In this document: in pieces, positions 1 to 7,949 of the stretch | Position numbering within the stretch: the stretch's first letter is position 1 | How the letters are laid out: each line of letters starts with the position of its first letter | Origin: CCY15215 sp034932145 | Lineage (GTDB): Bacteria; Cyanobacteriota; Cyanobacteriia; Cyanobacteriales; Spirulinaceae | Reading direction: 5' to 3' | DNA length: 27,535 nt | Assembly: GCF_034932145.1 (NCBI RefSeq) | Contig: NZ_JAYGHV010000014.1 | Span: 1-27,535, forward strand | Translations under genes and position numbers: made by a program | The notes under the pieces: model-generated | What the model saw: the letters and a program-made list of their open reading frames with translations, nothing else | Told to the model about the DNA's origin: nothing | The model's database searches: none

Positions 1-73
1 GGATGGGGAGGATGGGGAGGATGGGGAGGATGGGGAGGATGGGGAGGATGGGGAGGATGGGGAGGATGGGGAG
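1..73. repeat. Nine-base G-rich tandem repeat
   Basis: About eight perfect copies of the 9-mer GATGGGGAG run from the left window edge. Because the unit is a multiple of three it stays open and reads Met-Gly-Arg repeatedly on the plus strand. Each unit carries a GG and a GGGG run, so the G-rich strand could fold into a quadruplex. The array probably continues left of the window, so its true copy number is unknown. Confidence 0.9.
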
Positions 74-269
74 TACAGAGGCAAAGTCTTGGTTTAATCA
101 AGGGAACGATCGCTACAGGACAGGGGATTTTTTAGGGGCGATCGCCGCTCTCTCGGAAGGAAATGGGGGACGGGTACTATTGCCCCCCGAGTTGGCGAGT
201 TTAAGCGATCGCCATTTCCAACATCCCTACTATTGGGCAGGTTTTACCGCGATCGGTTCCCCCTGGTAA
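3..269 (+). pseudogene. Remnant of a TPR-CHAT protein gene (N-terminal TPR joined to C-terminal CHAT tail)
   Basis: The frame begins in the 9-bp repeat (Met-Gly-Arg repeats) and may extend left of the window. After it comes one TPR-like half motif (AKSWFNQGNDRYRTGDFLGAI), followed almost at once by a stretch ending in HPYYWAGFTAIGSPW. That ending is the usual C-terminus of cyanobacterial CHAT proteins; the intact neighbour ends HPYYWSGFALIGNPW. The roughly 300-residue CHAT core with its His and Cys is missing. I infer an internal deletion of a TPR-CHAT gene. It lies 140 bp upstream of an intact CHAT gene, so recombination between related copies is possible. Whether the small ORF is still translated is unknown. 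Confidence 0.6.
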
Positions 270-330
270 ATCAATTCCAATTACCAAAATTTTGTTGGCG
301 ATCGCCCCACTCAGAGAATTTGTTAAAATG

Positions 331-359
331 TTAACTAAATCCCATCAACTTGCTAGAAT
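331..359 (+). promoter_or_regulatory. Candidate promoter of the large CHAT gene
   Basis: An extended -10 element, TGCTAGAAT (351-359, hexamer TAGAAT at 354-359), lies 17 nt downstream of a weak -35 match, TTAACT (331-336). It sits about 50 bp upstream of the large gene at 410. This is pattern matching only. Confidence 0.35.
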
Positions 360-409
360 GGTAAGACAAAAAAACTCATATCAGTAATTTCGCAAGAGGA
401 GCGAGGAGA

Positions 410-3400
410 ATGAAGGGGGGATGGGAGGAGATGCGATCGCACCTTTATTCAATTTTAGCCGGACTTGCGGTTTTAGGTTGGAATTCTTCGGTTTGGGCAG
501 GGAGTATCACCCCTGAAGCAGGAAACGGGACTTCGGTGACAATAGAAGGAAACCGCTTTGATATTGGTGGCGGCGAGATGTCGGGGGACGGGAAGAACTT
601 ATTCCACAGCTTTGAAGAATTTGGCATCGATGCGGGACAAATTGCCAATTTTCTTTCTGCACCCAGCATTCACAACATTCTCGGTCGGGTGATGGGGGGA
701 AATCCCTCAATTATTAACGGTTTAATTCAGGTTACGGGAGGTAATTCTAACTTATTTCTCATGAATCCGGCGGGAATTGTATTTGGTGGGAATGCGAGTT
801 TAAACGTGCCAGGAGATTTTACGGCTACGACAGCGACGGGAATTGGATTTGGTGACAACTTTTTTAATGTTTGGGGAGAGAACAATTATCAAAACCTAAC
901 GGGAAATCCCAATAGTTTTGCCTTCGATTTATCTCAACCTGGAGCAATAATTAATGCTGGAAATCTGAACATTACCGGAGGAAATTTAACCTTATTAGGA
1001 GGAAGCGTCCTTAATACCGGAACCCTGACAGCATCGGGTAATATTAACATTGCTGCCGTACCGGGAACGAGTTGGGTGAAGATTTCTCAACCGGGAACTA
1101 TCCTGACCTTGGAATTGCCAAGCGATCGCATTCCCTCGGATTTTTCTCCCTTAGATATTCCCGAATTATTAACCACTCCCATCGTGCAGAATACCACGCA
1201 AATAACGGCAAAAGACATCGAAAATGCCGAATTACCCCTCAATTTTGGCGATGTCTCGATCGCCGGAGAAATAAGGGGAGAAATGGTCAATTTAGCGGCG
1301 ACAAATCCGGTGCGGGTTGCGGTGTCGGAGAGTCCTTGGGTGAGAACGGGAAACGGGGAATATAGCGCCCCCACAGTGACTTTATTTGCCGAAGATTTAA
1401 ACGTTCCCCTAGATTATATCTTTATTGACAGCAGCATCGAAGATTACCAAACTTTACTTTATGGGGGTAAAGAAGGAACGGTTTCCGTTGTTATTACGCC
1501 AGAAGAAAACGGCATTTCAGTTATCAGTAACCAGTTATCAATTATCCCTGAAGCGGGAAATAAAGTGGAAGAAGTGCATATTGTAACAGAAGGGAATGAG
1601 GGGAATTTCTGGTTGGGTAAAGATTTTGTGAGTGCAGAGAATATCGACCAATATCGCGAACAATTGCAACACTGGCGCAGTGGATTAAGTGCCAGTGCAG
1701 ATATTTTACTCTATAGTTGTTTTACGGCTTTGGGAGAAGCAGGAAATATTTTGATATATGCGATCGCAACCGAAACGAGGGCAGATGTCGCAGCCTCTAC
1801 CAATTTAACCGGAAATGCTACCTTGGGGGGAGATTGGATATTGGAGAAAAGTACGGGTAATATTGAAGCCTCCCTCGGGTTTACCCCATCGGTTTTAGAG
1901 AATTATCAGGGAAGATTAGCGGTTTATACCGCAACCAATGGTAATGATACGGGATCGGGATCCTTAAGAAATGCGATCGGACTGGCCAATGGAGATGCGA
2001 TCGCTGACGAAATTCGCTTTAGTGGCGTAACGTCGGTCAATTTGACTTCAGGATCATTAGGGATTAATACAGGAAACTTAAAAATCACAGGAGGCAACAC
2101 TAATGTAACGATTCAGCGCAGTGCAGCTACCGAGTTTCGTATTTTTAATGTCACCGGAGGAGTGACGACAACTTTTGAAAATCTAACCATTCGCAATGGA
2201 TCGAATGTGATGATGCCAGCCCAAGGAACTGGGGCTGGCATTAGTTCTAATGGTATTGTCAATCTCATTAATGCTACTGTTTCGGAGAACTCGAGTCATT
2301 TTGGAGGGGGCGGCGTTTATTCGGGAAGCACAGTCAATCTCATTAATAGTACCGTTTCCGGTAATTCGAGTAATTTGGGAGGAGGAGGTGGAATTTTTTC
2401 TGGTGGTGCCGTCAACCTCACAAATAGTACAGTTTCAAGCAATTCAAGCAACAATCAAGGAGGGGGGATAAAAGCAAGTGATAATGTTATTCTTATAAAT
2501 AGCACGATATCGGGGAACTTCAGTAGTGGTGATGGCGGTGGTATTTTTGTCAGTACAGGGGGAAATGCTTCTTTGACGAACAGCACGGTATCCGGTAACT
2601 CTAGTAATAATAGTGGTGGCGGTATTTCTGCGAGATCGGGAACAATTTACAACAGTACGATCGCTTTCAATGTTGCCGATGCCGATAATAACGGTACGGG
2701 TAACGGTGGCGGTATTTACCGCGACGGCACGATCGGAACTTTGACGATTGAAAATACCATCGTTGCTCAAAATAGCGATCGCGGCGGCGAAGCACCGGAT
2801 TTAAGTGGCACTTTCAATAGCATCCAGTACAGTTTTATCGGCGATGCAACTGGAGCAACCCTCAACACCGATACCAATAACATCAAAGGAGTTGATCCTC
2901 TGTTAACTCCCCTTGGCAACTACGGCGGCGACACCCAAACTCATGTTCCTCTCCCCGGCAGTGCTGCCATCAATGCCGCCAACAACGCAACGGCGACTGC
3001 GACCGACCAAAGGGGCAACAGTCGCGGGATTTCTAGCGGTCTCCCCGATATTGGCGCAACAGAAGTCACCGCCGATCTCAGTTTCGCACAAACCACTTCT
3101 CCTCTAATTCTCACTCCAGGGGGAGAAGTCACCTTAACCCTCAACCTCATTAATAACGGCCCCGATGCCATCGGTGGCATTTCCCTTAATGTTTTTCTCC
3201 CTGCCAGTACGACCTTTAAAAGTGTCACTGTCCCCCAAGGTACTTACGATCTAAGTACGGGATTTTGGGATGTAGGTATTTTAGATGGTAGTTTTAATAC
3301 AGTTTCTCAAGACACGACAACGGCGCTCTCTCTTCTGGCCAGCCTCGATTTTTTGACTGACTCCGTTCTCAATCTTGCTGATGTTACTCTTTCTGTCAGT

Positions 3401-4855
3401 AACTTAACCCTTGTTGGAGAAGATCCCAACCCTAATAATAATCAAATTCCCCCCACTTCCGAACTGTTAATTTTTGATGGTACCCGTTTCCTTTACCTGC
3501 AACAAGGTCAACCTTTACCCCTTGTCAGTACTGACACTCTGGGAGAATTAACCGTTGATTATCTCTTTAGTGATGATTTTACGTCTTATGACGATCTCTT
3601 TAGTGATGATTTTACGTCTTATTTCGGAGTCGAAGATGTTGCGGGAATCACTTTAGAGGAAGTTCAACGTTACTTAAAAGAAGCTGAACGGCGTACCGGA
3701 CTCCGCCCCGCCATCATTTATGCCGTTTTTTCCCCCGCCTCCATTACCCCCGTTACCGAGAACAGTCCGGGCTTGGTAGTCCACCCCGAGGATACGGCAT
3801 TCATGCGTTCTCCAACTCCCAACCCCCACGATCGCCTTGAACTTCTCCTCATTCTCCCCGAAGGCAACCCCATCCACAAATCCACCACCGCCACCCGCGC
3901 CGAAGTCCTCAAAGTTGCCACAGAACTGCGCCAAACCGTCACCAACCCCCGCCGTCCCTCTGCCTACCTCGAACCCGCACAACAGATGTATCGTTGGTTA
4001 TTAGAACCCCTCGAACCTAACTTACAAAATGCTAATATTAAACATCTTAGTTATATCCTCGATACCGGCCTTCGCTCTATTCCTCTGGCTTCTCTCCACG
4101 ATGAAGAAGACTTCATTCTCAATCGCTACAGCCTCAGTTTAATTCCTAGCCTTGCTCTCACGGATTTGCGTCCCTCGTCTCTCCCCGGTCAAAAAATTCT
4201 GGCAATGGGTGCCTCTCAATTTACCGACCAAGAACCTCTCCCCGCCGTTCCTCTGGAATTATCTGCCATTACCGAACAAATTGGGCAGGGAGAAACCTAT
4301 CTCAATGAAACCTTTACCCGCACCAATCTCATCAAAGCCCGAGAATCAATTCCTTTCGGTATTGTTCACTTAGCTACTCACAGCGAATTTCTCCCCGGAC
4401 GGCCTTCCGAGTCCTACATTCAACTTTGGGATGAAAAACTCACCCTCGACGAATTGAAGGAACTGGGTTGGGATTTACCCACCGTTGAACTCTTAGTTTT
4501 AAGTGCCTGTCGTACCGCCTTGAACTCTCCCGAAGCGGAATTGGGCTTTGCGGGTTTAACCGTCGCATCGGGGGTCAAATCGGCGATCGGCAGTCTCTGG
4601 TATGTCAGCGATCTTGGCACTTTGGGATTGATGCTAAACTTTTACTCGCAATTGCAAGAATCTCCCTTTAAAGCCGAGGCATTGCGTCAGGCGCAACTCT
4701 CTCTCCTTCGCGGTGAAACCCTTTTACAAGGAAGTGAATTGCTGGTCAATGGCGATCTCTTTCCCCTGACCCCAGAATTGACCCAATTGGGAGATATTCC
4801 TTTATCCCATCCCTATTATTGGAGCGGTTTTGCTTTAATTGGCAATCCTTGGTAA
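410..4855 (+). CDS. Secreted filamentous-hemagglutinin-type protein with DUF4347, beta-helix, DUF11-like and C-terminal CHAT protease domain
   Basis: A 1481-residue mosaic protein. Residues 8-30 form a signal peptide ending SSVWA. Residues 30-210 form a two-partner-secretion (TPS) hemagglutinin domain with the motif NPAGIVFG. A DUF4347 segment (about 385-505) includes HIVTEGNEGNFWLG and ends NYQGRLA. Residues 505-880 form a right-handed beta-helix with repeats of the NSTVSGNSSN type, closing with LPDIGATEV. A DUF11-like segment follows (about 885-1015). The CHAT domain (about 1170-1481) has HLATH (His1320, His1324) and LSACRT (Cys1367), matching the His/Cys dyad of this caspase-like family, and ends HPYYWSGFALIGNPW. 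Known TPS proteins cross the outer membrane through a TpsB partner; none is in the window. Two starts are possible: 410, preceded by GAGCGAGGAGA, and 431, preceded directly by GGGAGGAG. The protein is probably exported, with a CHAT domain acting outside the cytoplasm; the substrate is unknown. Confidence 0.9.
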   Translation: MKGGWEEMRSHLYSILAGLAVLGWNSSVWAGSITPEAGNGTSVTIEGNRFDIGGGEMSGDGKNLFHSFEEFGIDAGQIANFLSAPSIHNILGRVMGGNPSIINGLIQVTGGNSNLFLMNPAGIVFGGNASLNVPGDFTATTATGIGFGDNFFNVWGENNYQNLTGNPNSFAFDLSQPGAIINAGNLNITGGNLTLLGGSVLNTGTLTASGNINIAAVPGTSWVKISQPGTILTLELPSDRIPSDFSPLDIPELLTTPIVQNTTQITAKDIENAELPLNFGDVSIAGEIRGEMVNLAATNPVRVAVSESPWVRTGNGEYSAPTVTLFAEDLNVPLDYIFIDSSIEDYQTLLYGGKEGTVSVVITPEENGISVISNQLSIIPEAGNKVEEVHIVTEGNEGNFWLGKDFVSAENIDQYREQLQHWRSGLSASADILLYSCFTALGEAGNILIYAIATETRADVAASTNLTGNATLGGDWILEKSTGNIEASLGFTPSVLENYQGRLAVYTATNGNDTGSGSLRNAIGLANGDAIADEIRFSGVTSVNLTSGSLGINTGNLKITGGNTNVTIQRSAATEFRIFNVTGGVTTTFENLTIRNGSNVMMPAQGTGAGISSNGIVNLINATVSENSSHFGGGGVYSGSTVNLINSTVSGNSSNLGGGGGIFSGGAVNLTNSTVSSNSSNNQGGGIKASDNVILINSTISGNFSSGDGGGIFVSTGGNASLTNSTVSGNSSNNSGGGISARSGTIYNSTIAFNVADADNNGTGNGGGIYRDGTIGTLTIENTIVAQNSDRGGEAPDLSGTFNSIQYSFIGDATGATLNTDTNNIKGVDPLLTPLGNYGGDTQTHVPLPGSAAINAANNATATATDQRGNSRGISSGLPDIGATEVTADLSFAQTTSPLILTPGGEVTLTLNLINNGPDAIGGISLNVFLPASTTFKSVTVPQGTYDLSTGFWDVGILDGSFNTVSQDTTTALSLLASLDFLTDSVLNLADVTLSVSNLTLVGEDPNPNNNQIPPTSELLIFDGTRFLYLQQGQPLPLVSTDTLGELTVDYLFSDDFTSYDDLFSDDFTSYFGVEDVAGITLEEVQRYLKEAERRTGLRPAIIYAVFSPASITPVTENSPGLVVHPEDTAFMRSPTPNPHDRLELLLILPEGNPIHKSTTATRAEVLKVATELRQTVTNPRRPSAYLEPAQQMYRWLLEPLEPNLQNANIKHLSYILDTGLRSIPLASLHDEEDFILNRYSLSLIPSLALTDLRPSSLPGQKILAMGASQFTDQEPLPAVPLELSAITEQIGQGETYLNETFTRTNLIKARESIPFGIVHLATHSEFLPGRPSESYIQLWDEKLTLDELKELGWDLPTVELLVLSACRTALNSPEAELGFAGLTVASGVKSAIGSLWYVSDLGTLGLMLNFYSQLQESPFKAEALRQAQLSLLRGETLLQGSELLVNGDLFPLTPELTQLGDIPLSHPYYWSGFALIGNPW
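1518..1547. repeat. Heptamer-type repeat inside a coding sequence
   Basis: The stretch reads CAGTTATCAGTAACCAGTTA and continues TCAATTATC, the same degenerate ATTATCA/GTTATCA family that fills the intergenic array at 14463-14539. Here it lies in frame within the large secreted-protein gene and encodes roughly SVISNQLSIIP (residues 370-380), in the linker just before the DUF4347 segment. Confidence 0.6.
3561..3622 (+). repeat. 33-bp in-frame tandem duplication
   Basis: A 29-nt string starting ATCTCTTTAGTGATGATTTT occurs at 3561-3589 and again, perfectly, at 3594-3622, with a period of 33 bp. In the protein it gives LFSDDFTSYDD followed by LFSDDFTSYFG. Perfect identity at the DNA level points to a recent duplication in the linker before the CHAT domain. 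Confidence 0.9.
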
Positions 4856-4909
4856 AAGGTGCGATCGCGCTTTTTTCTGATCATCCCACTGCACAAGCAC
4901 TCATATTCA

Positions 4910-5120
4910 CCAGAGAAGGATGCTATCTTTGGTAAGCGTTCTGAAGTCAAAGATAACCGCGATCGCTATGCCAATATGGAGGTCAGTTATCTTTTGCAAC
5001 GCATCGAATCCTATCAAGGATTGGCAGTTTTGACGACTAATTTAAAAACGGCGATCGATCGCGCTTTTCTGCGTCGCATTCGCTTTATTATTACATTTCC
5101 TTTTCCCGATACCCAACACC
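4910..5120 (+). pseudogene. AAA-family ATPase fragment
   Basis: The frame contains DAIFGKRSEVKDNRDRYAN, then EVSYLLQRIESYQG, LAVLTTNLKTAIDRAFLRR and FPFPD. These are the post-Walker-B, sensor-1 and arginine-finger parts of large cyanobacterial AAA ATPases. The Walker A motif and the acidic DEAD part of Walker B are absent (the sequence before DAIFGKR is unrelated), and the match ends after FPFPD. Only about 67 residues of a protein that is usually several hundred residues long remain, so this is a gene relic. It lies about 55 bp past the CHAT gene and about 65 bp before the Nif11 gene. An open frame spans 4859-5203 but is unlikely to make a working ATPase. Confidence 0.75.
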
Positions 5121-5183
5121 AAGGACAAGTTTTACCCAAAATTGGTATGGTATTAGAAAAGGTGAATGAGGAGTCCTTCTATT

Positions 5184-5396
5184 ATGCCCATAAGCGAGGT
5201 TAAACGTTTATTTCAAGCCTCCCAAGCTAATCCCGAACTCAAGGAGGAGATGAATAAAGCCCCCGATGAGGAAACTTTTGTTCATTGGGCGAATTTATTG
5301 GGATATAATTTCACTCTAGAGGAATGGAAGCAAGCAACGGGATTTACGGTTGAAGAGCAAATTAATCAGAATTTCCGAGATATTCCGGGGATTTAG
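5184..5396 (+). CDS. Nif11-like small protein
   Basis: A 70-residue protein starting MPISEVKRLFQ and containing PELKEEMNKAPDEETFVHWA and GYNFTLEEW. This is the compact helical Nif11 pattern (PELREKL...GYDFTLEEL) found in nitrogen-fixation-associated small proteins and in leader peptides of some RiPP precursors. I chose the ATG at 5184 over the one at 5166 because GAGGAG (5167-5172) sits at normal ribosome-binding distance before it. There is no double-Gly cleavage site and no Cys/Ser/Thr-rich core after the domain, and no lanthionine synthetase in the window. It therefore looks like a stand-alone Nif11 protein, not a natural-product precursor. The function is unknown. Confidence 0.75.
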   Translation: MPISEVKRLFQASQANPELKEEMNKAPDEETFVHWANLLGYNFTLEEWKQATGFTVEEQINQNFRDIPGI

Positions 5397-5607
5397 ATAC
5401 TATTTAGGATTGCTAGAGATTTTTCAGGGTTAAATCTCGTAGAAAATAAAAGCGATCGCTTTGGGGTTATCCTAATGAGGCGATCGCAGAAAAGGGCGCA
5501 GGCACTACATCCCTAGGGAGTTTTGCGATAAAATAATAGAAATAACATATTTGTACAAAACTTAAATAAATTTTTGCTCGCTTTTGAAGAATTGACAGCG
5601 TAAAATC

Positions 5608-6405
5608 ATGGCATCAAACAATATTAACTCGGCAATGGAAACCGCAAAATCTTCTGCTAACCCCCCCTTCATCTCGCCAGAAACTTTAGAGATGATGAAA
5701 TTAGCAGAAACAGGTTTTTCTGAGTGGAACGATCCCGAAGAAGATATTTATTCAATTCTCACCCCCGATCCCACAATGGATAACTCTCGAATTGACGACA
5801 GCCAAGCCTTAATTGCCGAAGCCCATCGGGAATATAAAATGGGTAAAACGCAACAAGTCACTGTTGATGAATTAATGGCATCTTTAAACGATCCCGAAGA
5901 AGATATTGAGTACCCTGAATTTACATCCAACCCACAATCAACAATGGATAACTCTCGAATTGACGACAGCGATGCCTTAATCGTTAAAGCCTTTCTTGCA
6001 GCCCTCAGTCAACAAGATACCATCCCAGAAGGCTTACCCAATGACCTCCGCAAAATTGCCCAAAACCTCAGCCAAAATTTAGAAAAACTCTACACAATAG
6101 CCACAAAAATCCCTGAATTTGCAACTGAATACCATCGCGCTTACGATCTATTAAATACAGCATCCGCAGAACGGGGAATGGGATTAGATTTTACTCCCGA
6201 TGACTCCTCTGTACCCACCCTTTCAACGACAATTGATAATAGCGTTCCCGATCCCAGCCAGCGTCCTAAAATGACAGAAGTATTAGCAAAATTAGAACAG
6301 TTTGATAATGAAACTTTAGCAAAGAAAACATGGGCTGTTTTTACGGCTTCCGATCCAGCAGAAGAATTAAAAAATGCTTTTAATTTCGGACAAATTGGTT
6401 TTTAA
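5608..6405 (+). CDS. Uncharacterised acidic protein with internal duplication, first gene of a two-gene cassette
   Basis: A 265-residue protein I cannot place in a named family. It has no signal peptide or membrane segment. An internal repeat is plain: NDPEEDIYS...TMDNSRIDDSQALI (about residues 41-68) recurs as NDPEEDIEY...TMDNSRIDDSDALI (about 94-126), and a weaker third trace (TTIDNSVPD) occurs near residue 210. The part from 128 to 190 is predicted helical. The blocks around EWNDPEEDIYS and EYKMGKTQQVTVDELMASL faintly recall C-terminal segments of small cyanobacterial antitoxins; this is an impression, not an assignment. It ends 18 bp before the next gene, so the two are very probably co-transcribed. 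No good ribosome binding site precedes the ATG. Confidence 0.8.
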   Translation: MASNNINSAMETAKSSANPPFISPETLEMMKLAETGFSEWNDPEEDIYSILTPDPTMDNSRIDDSQALIAEAHREYKMGKTQQVTVDELMASLNDPEEDIEYPEFTSNPQSTMDNSRIDDSDALIVKAFLAALSQQDTIPEGLPNDLRKIAQNLSQNLEKLYTIATKIPEFATEYHRAYDLLNTASAERGMGLDFTPDDSSVPTLSTTIDNSVPDPSQRPKMTEVLAKLEQFDNETLAKKTWAVFTASDPAEELKNAFNFGQIGF

Positions 6406-6423
6406 AAACAGAAACTCTAACTA

Positions 6424-7785
6424 ATGGCCTCAGAACTTTCTTTAATTTATCCTACAATCGATCTATTTCTCTACGATCTGCGCGATGGTTTAGGAGATAG
6501 TCAAGAAGCAATAGATCGGAAACGCGAAACATTTTGGCGACGGCTTCCCAATGGCGATCGCGCTTTAGTCGAAAAAGAAGAAGAAAAAGAAGGCAGTTTT
6601 ATCGAACTCCTCCCCAAAAAATATCAACCTTTACCAGACAATAAAAATGGATTTTATTACCCTGTCAAACTCAATGATACTTTAGCTTTACAAATCGATT
6701 ATTCTGCTAATCTGCAAGGATCGACTCAACCTTGTAAAATTAAGACATTAGCAGAAAACAAAAAATTCATTATTAGCGATCGCCAAGGAAAGCCAGGCAC
6801 ATTAGGGGAAACTTGGTTAATTTGGGGACAATTAGCAGAGATCGACCAAAATCTAGAAGAAACGGCTAAACAATGTTATGCTGTTTTTTCTAACGAACCG
6901 TGGCAAAGCGATCTCAACAATAGAAGCCAGTTTAAACAAGCAGAATTATTTGAAATCTCGCCATTTTCAACACCATCTCTTAATTCTCATCCTTTTAATC
7001 ATATTGTGATTTGTTTATTTCCTGCAAATTGTTCCCCTCAAGAGGTTAAAACCACTATCCAAACACTTTATCGAGAATTAATAAAATTCTTCTCATACTA
7101 TCACAAAATACATTGGATTTATAACCAAAGTTCCCATGTCAAAAAAGACCTAAAAAATGCCTCTCGACAAATTCAAGAAACAGTCAAGAATCTCCCCGAT
7201 CGCGTTTTACAAAAATCCGTAGATCTGCAAAAACTACAACAGAATTTAACATCAACCTTGACACTTTTCTCCGTTTATGCTTCCAGTCTCAGTACCTTAG
7301 AAGAATACAAATACGCGATCGCGGTTAATCTCGATAATTATGACAAATCACTGCAACGTTTAAACCTCACCAACCCAGGCAAAACCTCATCCCTATTTGA
7401 GCCATTTCGAGACTATGCCCGAGAAAAATATCAGCCTCAAATTACTACCGATTATAATAGCGCTAGTGCGAGTTTAACCCTGTTAGAAAATACAATTAAA
7501 ACCATCGAAGGAATTATCCAACTCGAACAAACGAAACGCGATCGCCATCTCAATAAAACGATTTTTGTGGTTAGTGCTGGCATCGGAACCGCTTCCGCTT
7601 CTGCCTCTTCCGTTGCCAATTTTGCTGAAGATATTATGATGAATATTCATCCCCCTCAGCAACAACCTTTAACAACCGGATATTTATTACAGATTTATCT
7701 TTTTGCCCTGCTTCTCAGCCTGTTTGTCGGTTTTATATCCAGTGTAATTATGGGACTGTTAATGCAGTTTCCGTGGCGAAAGTAA
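6424..7785 (+). CDS. Uncharacterised protein with C-terminal pair of membrane segments
   Basis: A 453-residue protein of no family I recognise. Residues 1-210 are mixed and soluble-looking (for example TLGETWLIWGQLAE near 140). Residues 235-375 are strongly helical and probably coiled coil (KKDLKNASRQIQETVKNL and TLLENTIKTIEGIIQLEQ). Two hydrophobic helices follow at about 377-397 (TIFVVSAGIGTASASASS) and 421-447 (LLQIYLFALLLSLFVGF), then a short basic tail. This is a large cytoplasmic sensor or stalk with a small hairpin anchor in the membrane. It is tightly coupled to the acidic repeat protein 18 bp upstream and followed by an intrinsic terminator, so the pair forms a closed unit. A membrane effector or scaffold role is possible but not shown by any motif. 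Confidence 0.8.
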   Translation: MASELSLIYPTIDLFLYDLRDGLGDSQEAIDRKRETFWRRLPNGDRALVEKEEEKEGSFIELLPKKYQPLPDNKNGFYYPVKLNDTLALQIDYSANLQGSTQPCKIKTLAENKKFIISDRQGKPGTLGETWLIWGQLAEIDQNLEETAKQCYAVFSNEPWQSDLNNRSQFKQAELFEISPFSTPSLNSHPFNHIVICLFPANCSPQEVKTTIQTLYRELIKFFSYYHKIHWIYNQSSHVKKDLKNASRQIQETVKNLPDRVLQKSVDLQKLQQNLTSTLTLFSVYASSLSTLEEYKYAIAVNLDNYDKSLQRLNLTNPGKTSSLFEPFRDYAREKYQPQITTDYNSASASLTLLENTIKTIEGIIQLEQTKRDRHLNKTIFVVSAGIGTASASASSVANFAEDIMMNIHPPQQQPLTTGYLLQIYLFALLLSLFVGFISSVIMGLLMQFPWRK

Positions 7786-7852
7786 CCCCTTTTTGAAATT
7801 GATAAGTGCGATCGCAAAATTGTTATCAAGAATCTATCCTTAGTTTTATACA

Positions 7853-7882
7853 CCTCCCGAAAAACTCGGGAGGTTGTTTTTT
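7853..7882 (+). terminator. Intrinsic terminator of the two-gene cassette
   Basis: A perfect 8-bp stem, CCTCCCGA (7853-7860) and TCGGGAGG (7866-7873), with loop AAAAC, is followed by TTGTTTTTT. It lies 67 bp after the stop codon of the membrane-anchored protein gene and before the peptidase gene, separating the two transcription units. Confidence 0.88.
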
Positions 7883-7949
7883 AGCAACAAATTAACTAGA
7901 GTGAATAGTGAATGCAAGTCCGATCTCTTAAATTTGCGGGTTATAAATT

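Noticed and set aside
2444..2770. Open frame of 108 codons on the minus strand inside the large CHAT gene
   Set aside because: It lies opposite the beta-helix repeats, has repetitive low-complexity composition and no family features. It mirrors the real gene.
5184..5396. RiPP precursor peptide with Nif11 leader
   Set aside because: There is no double-Gly cleavage site and no Cys/Ser/Thr core, and no modifying enzyme or transporter is in the window.
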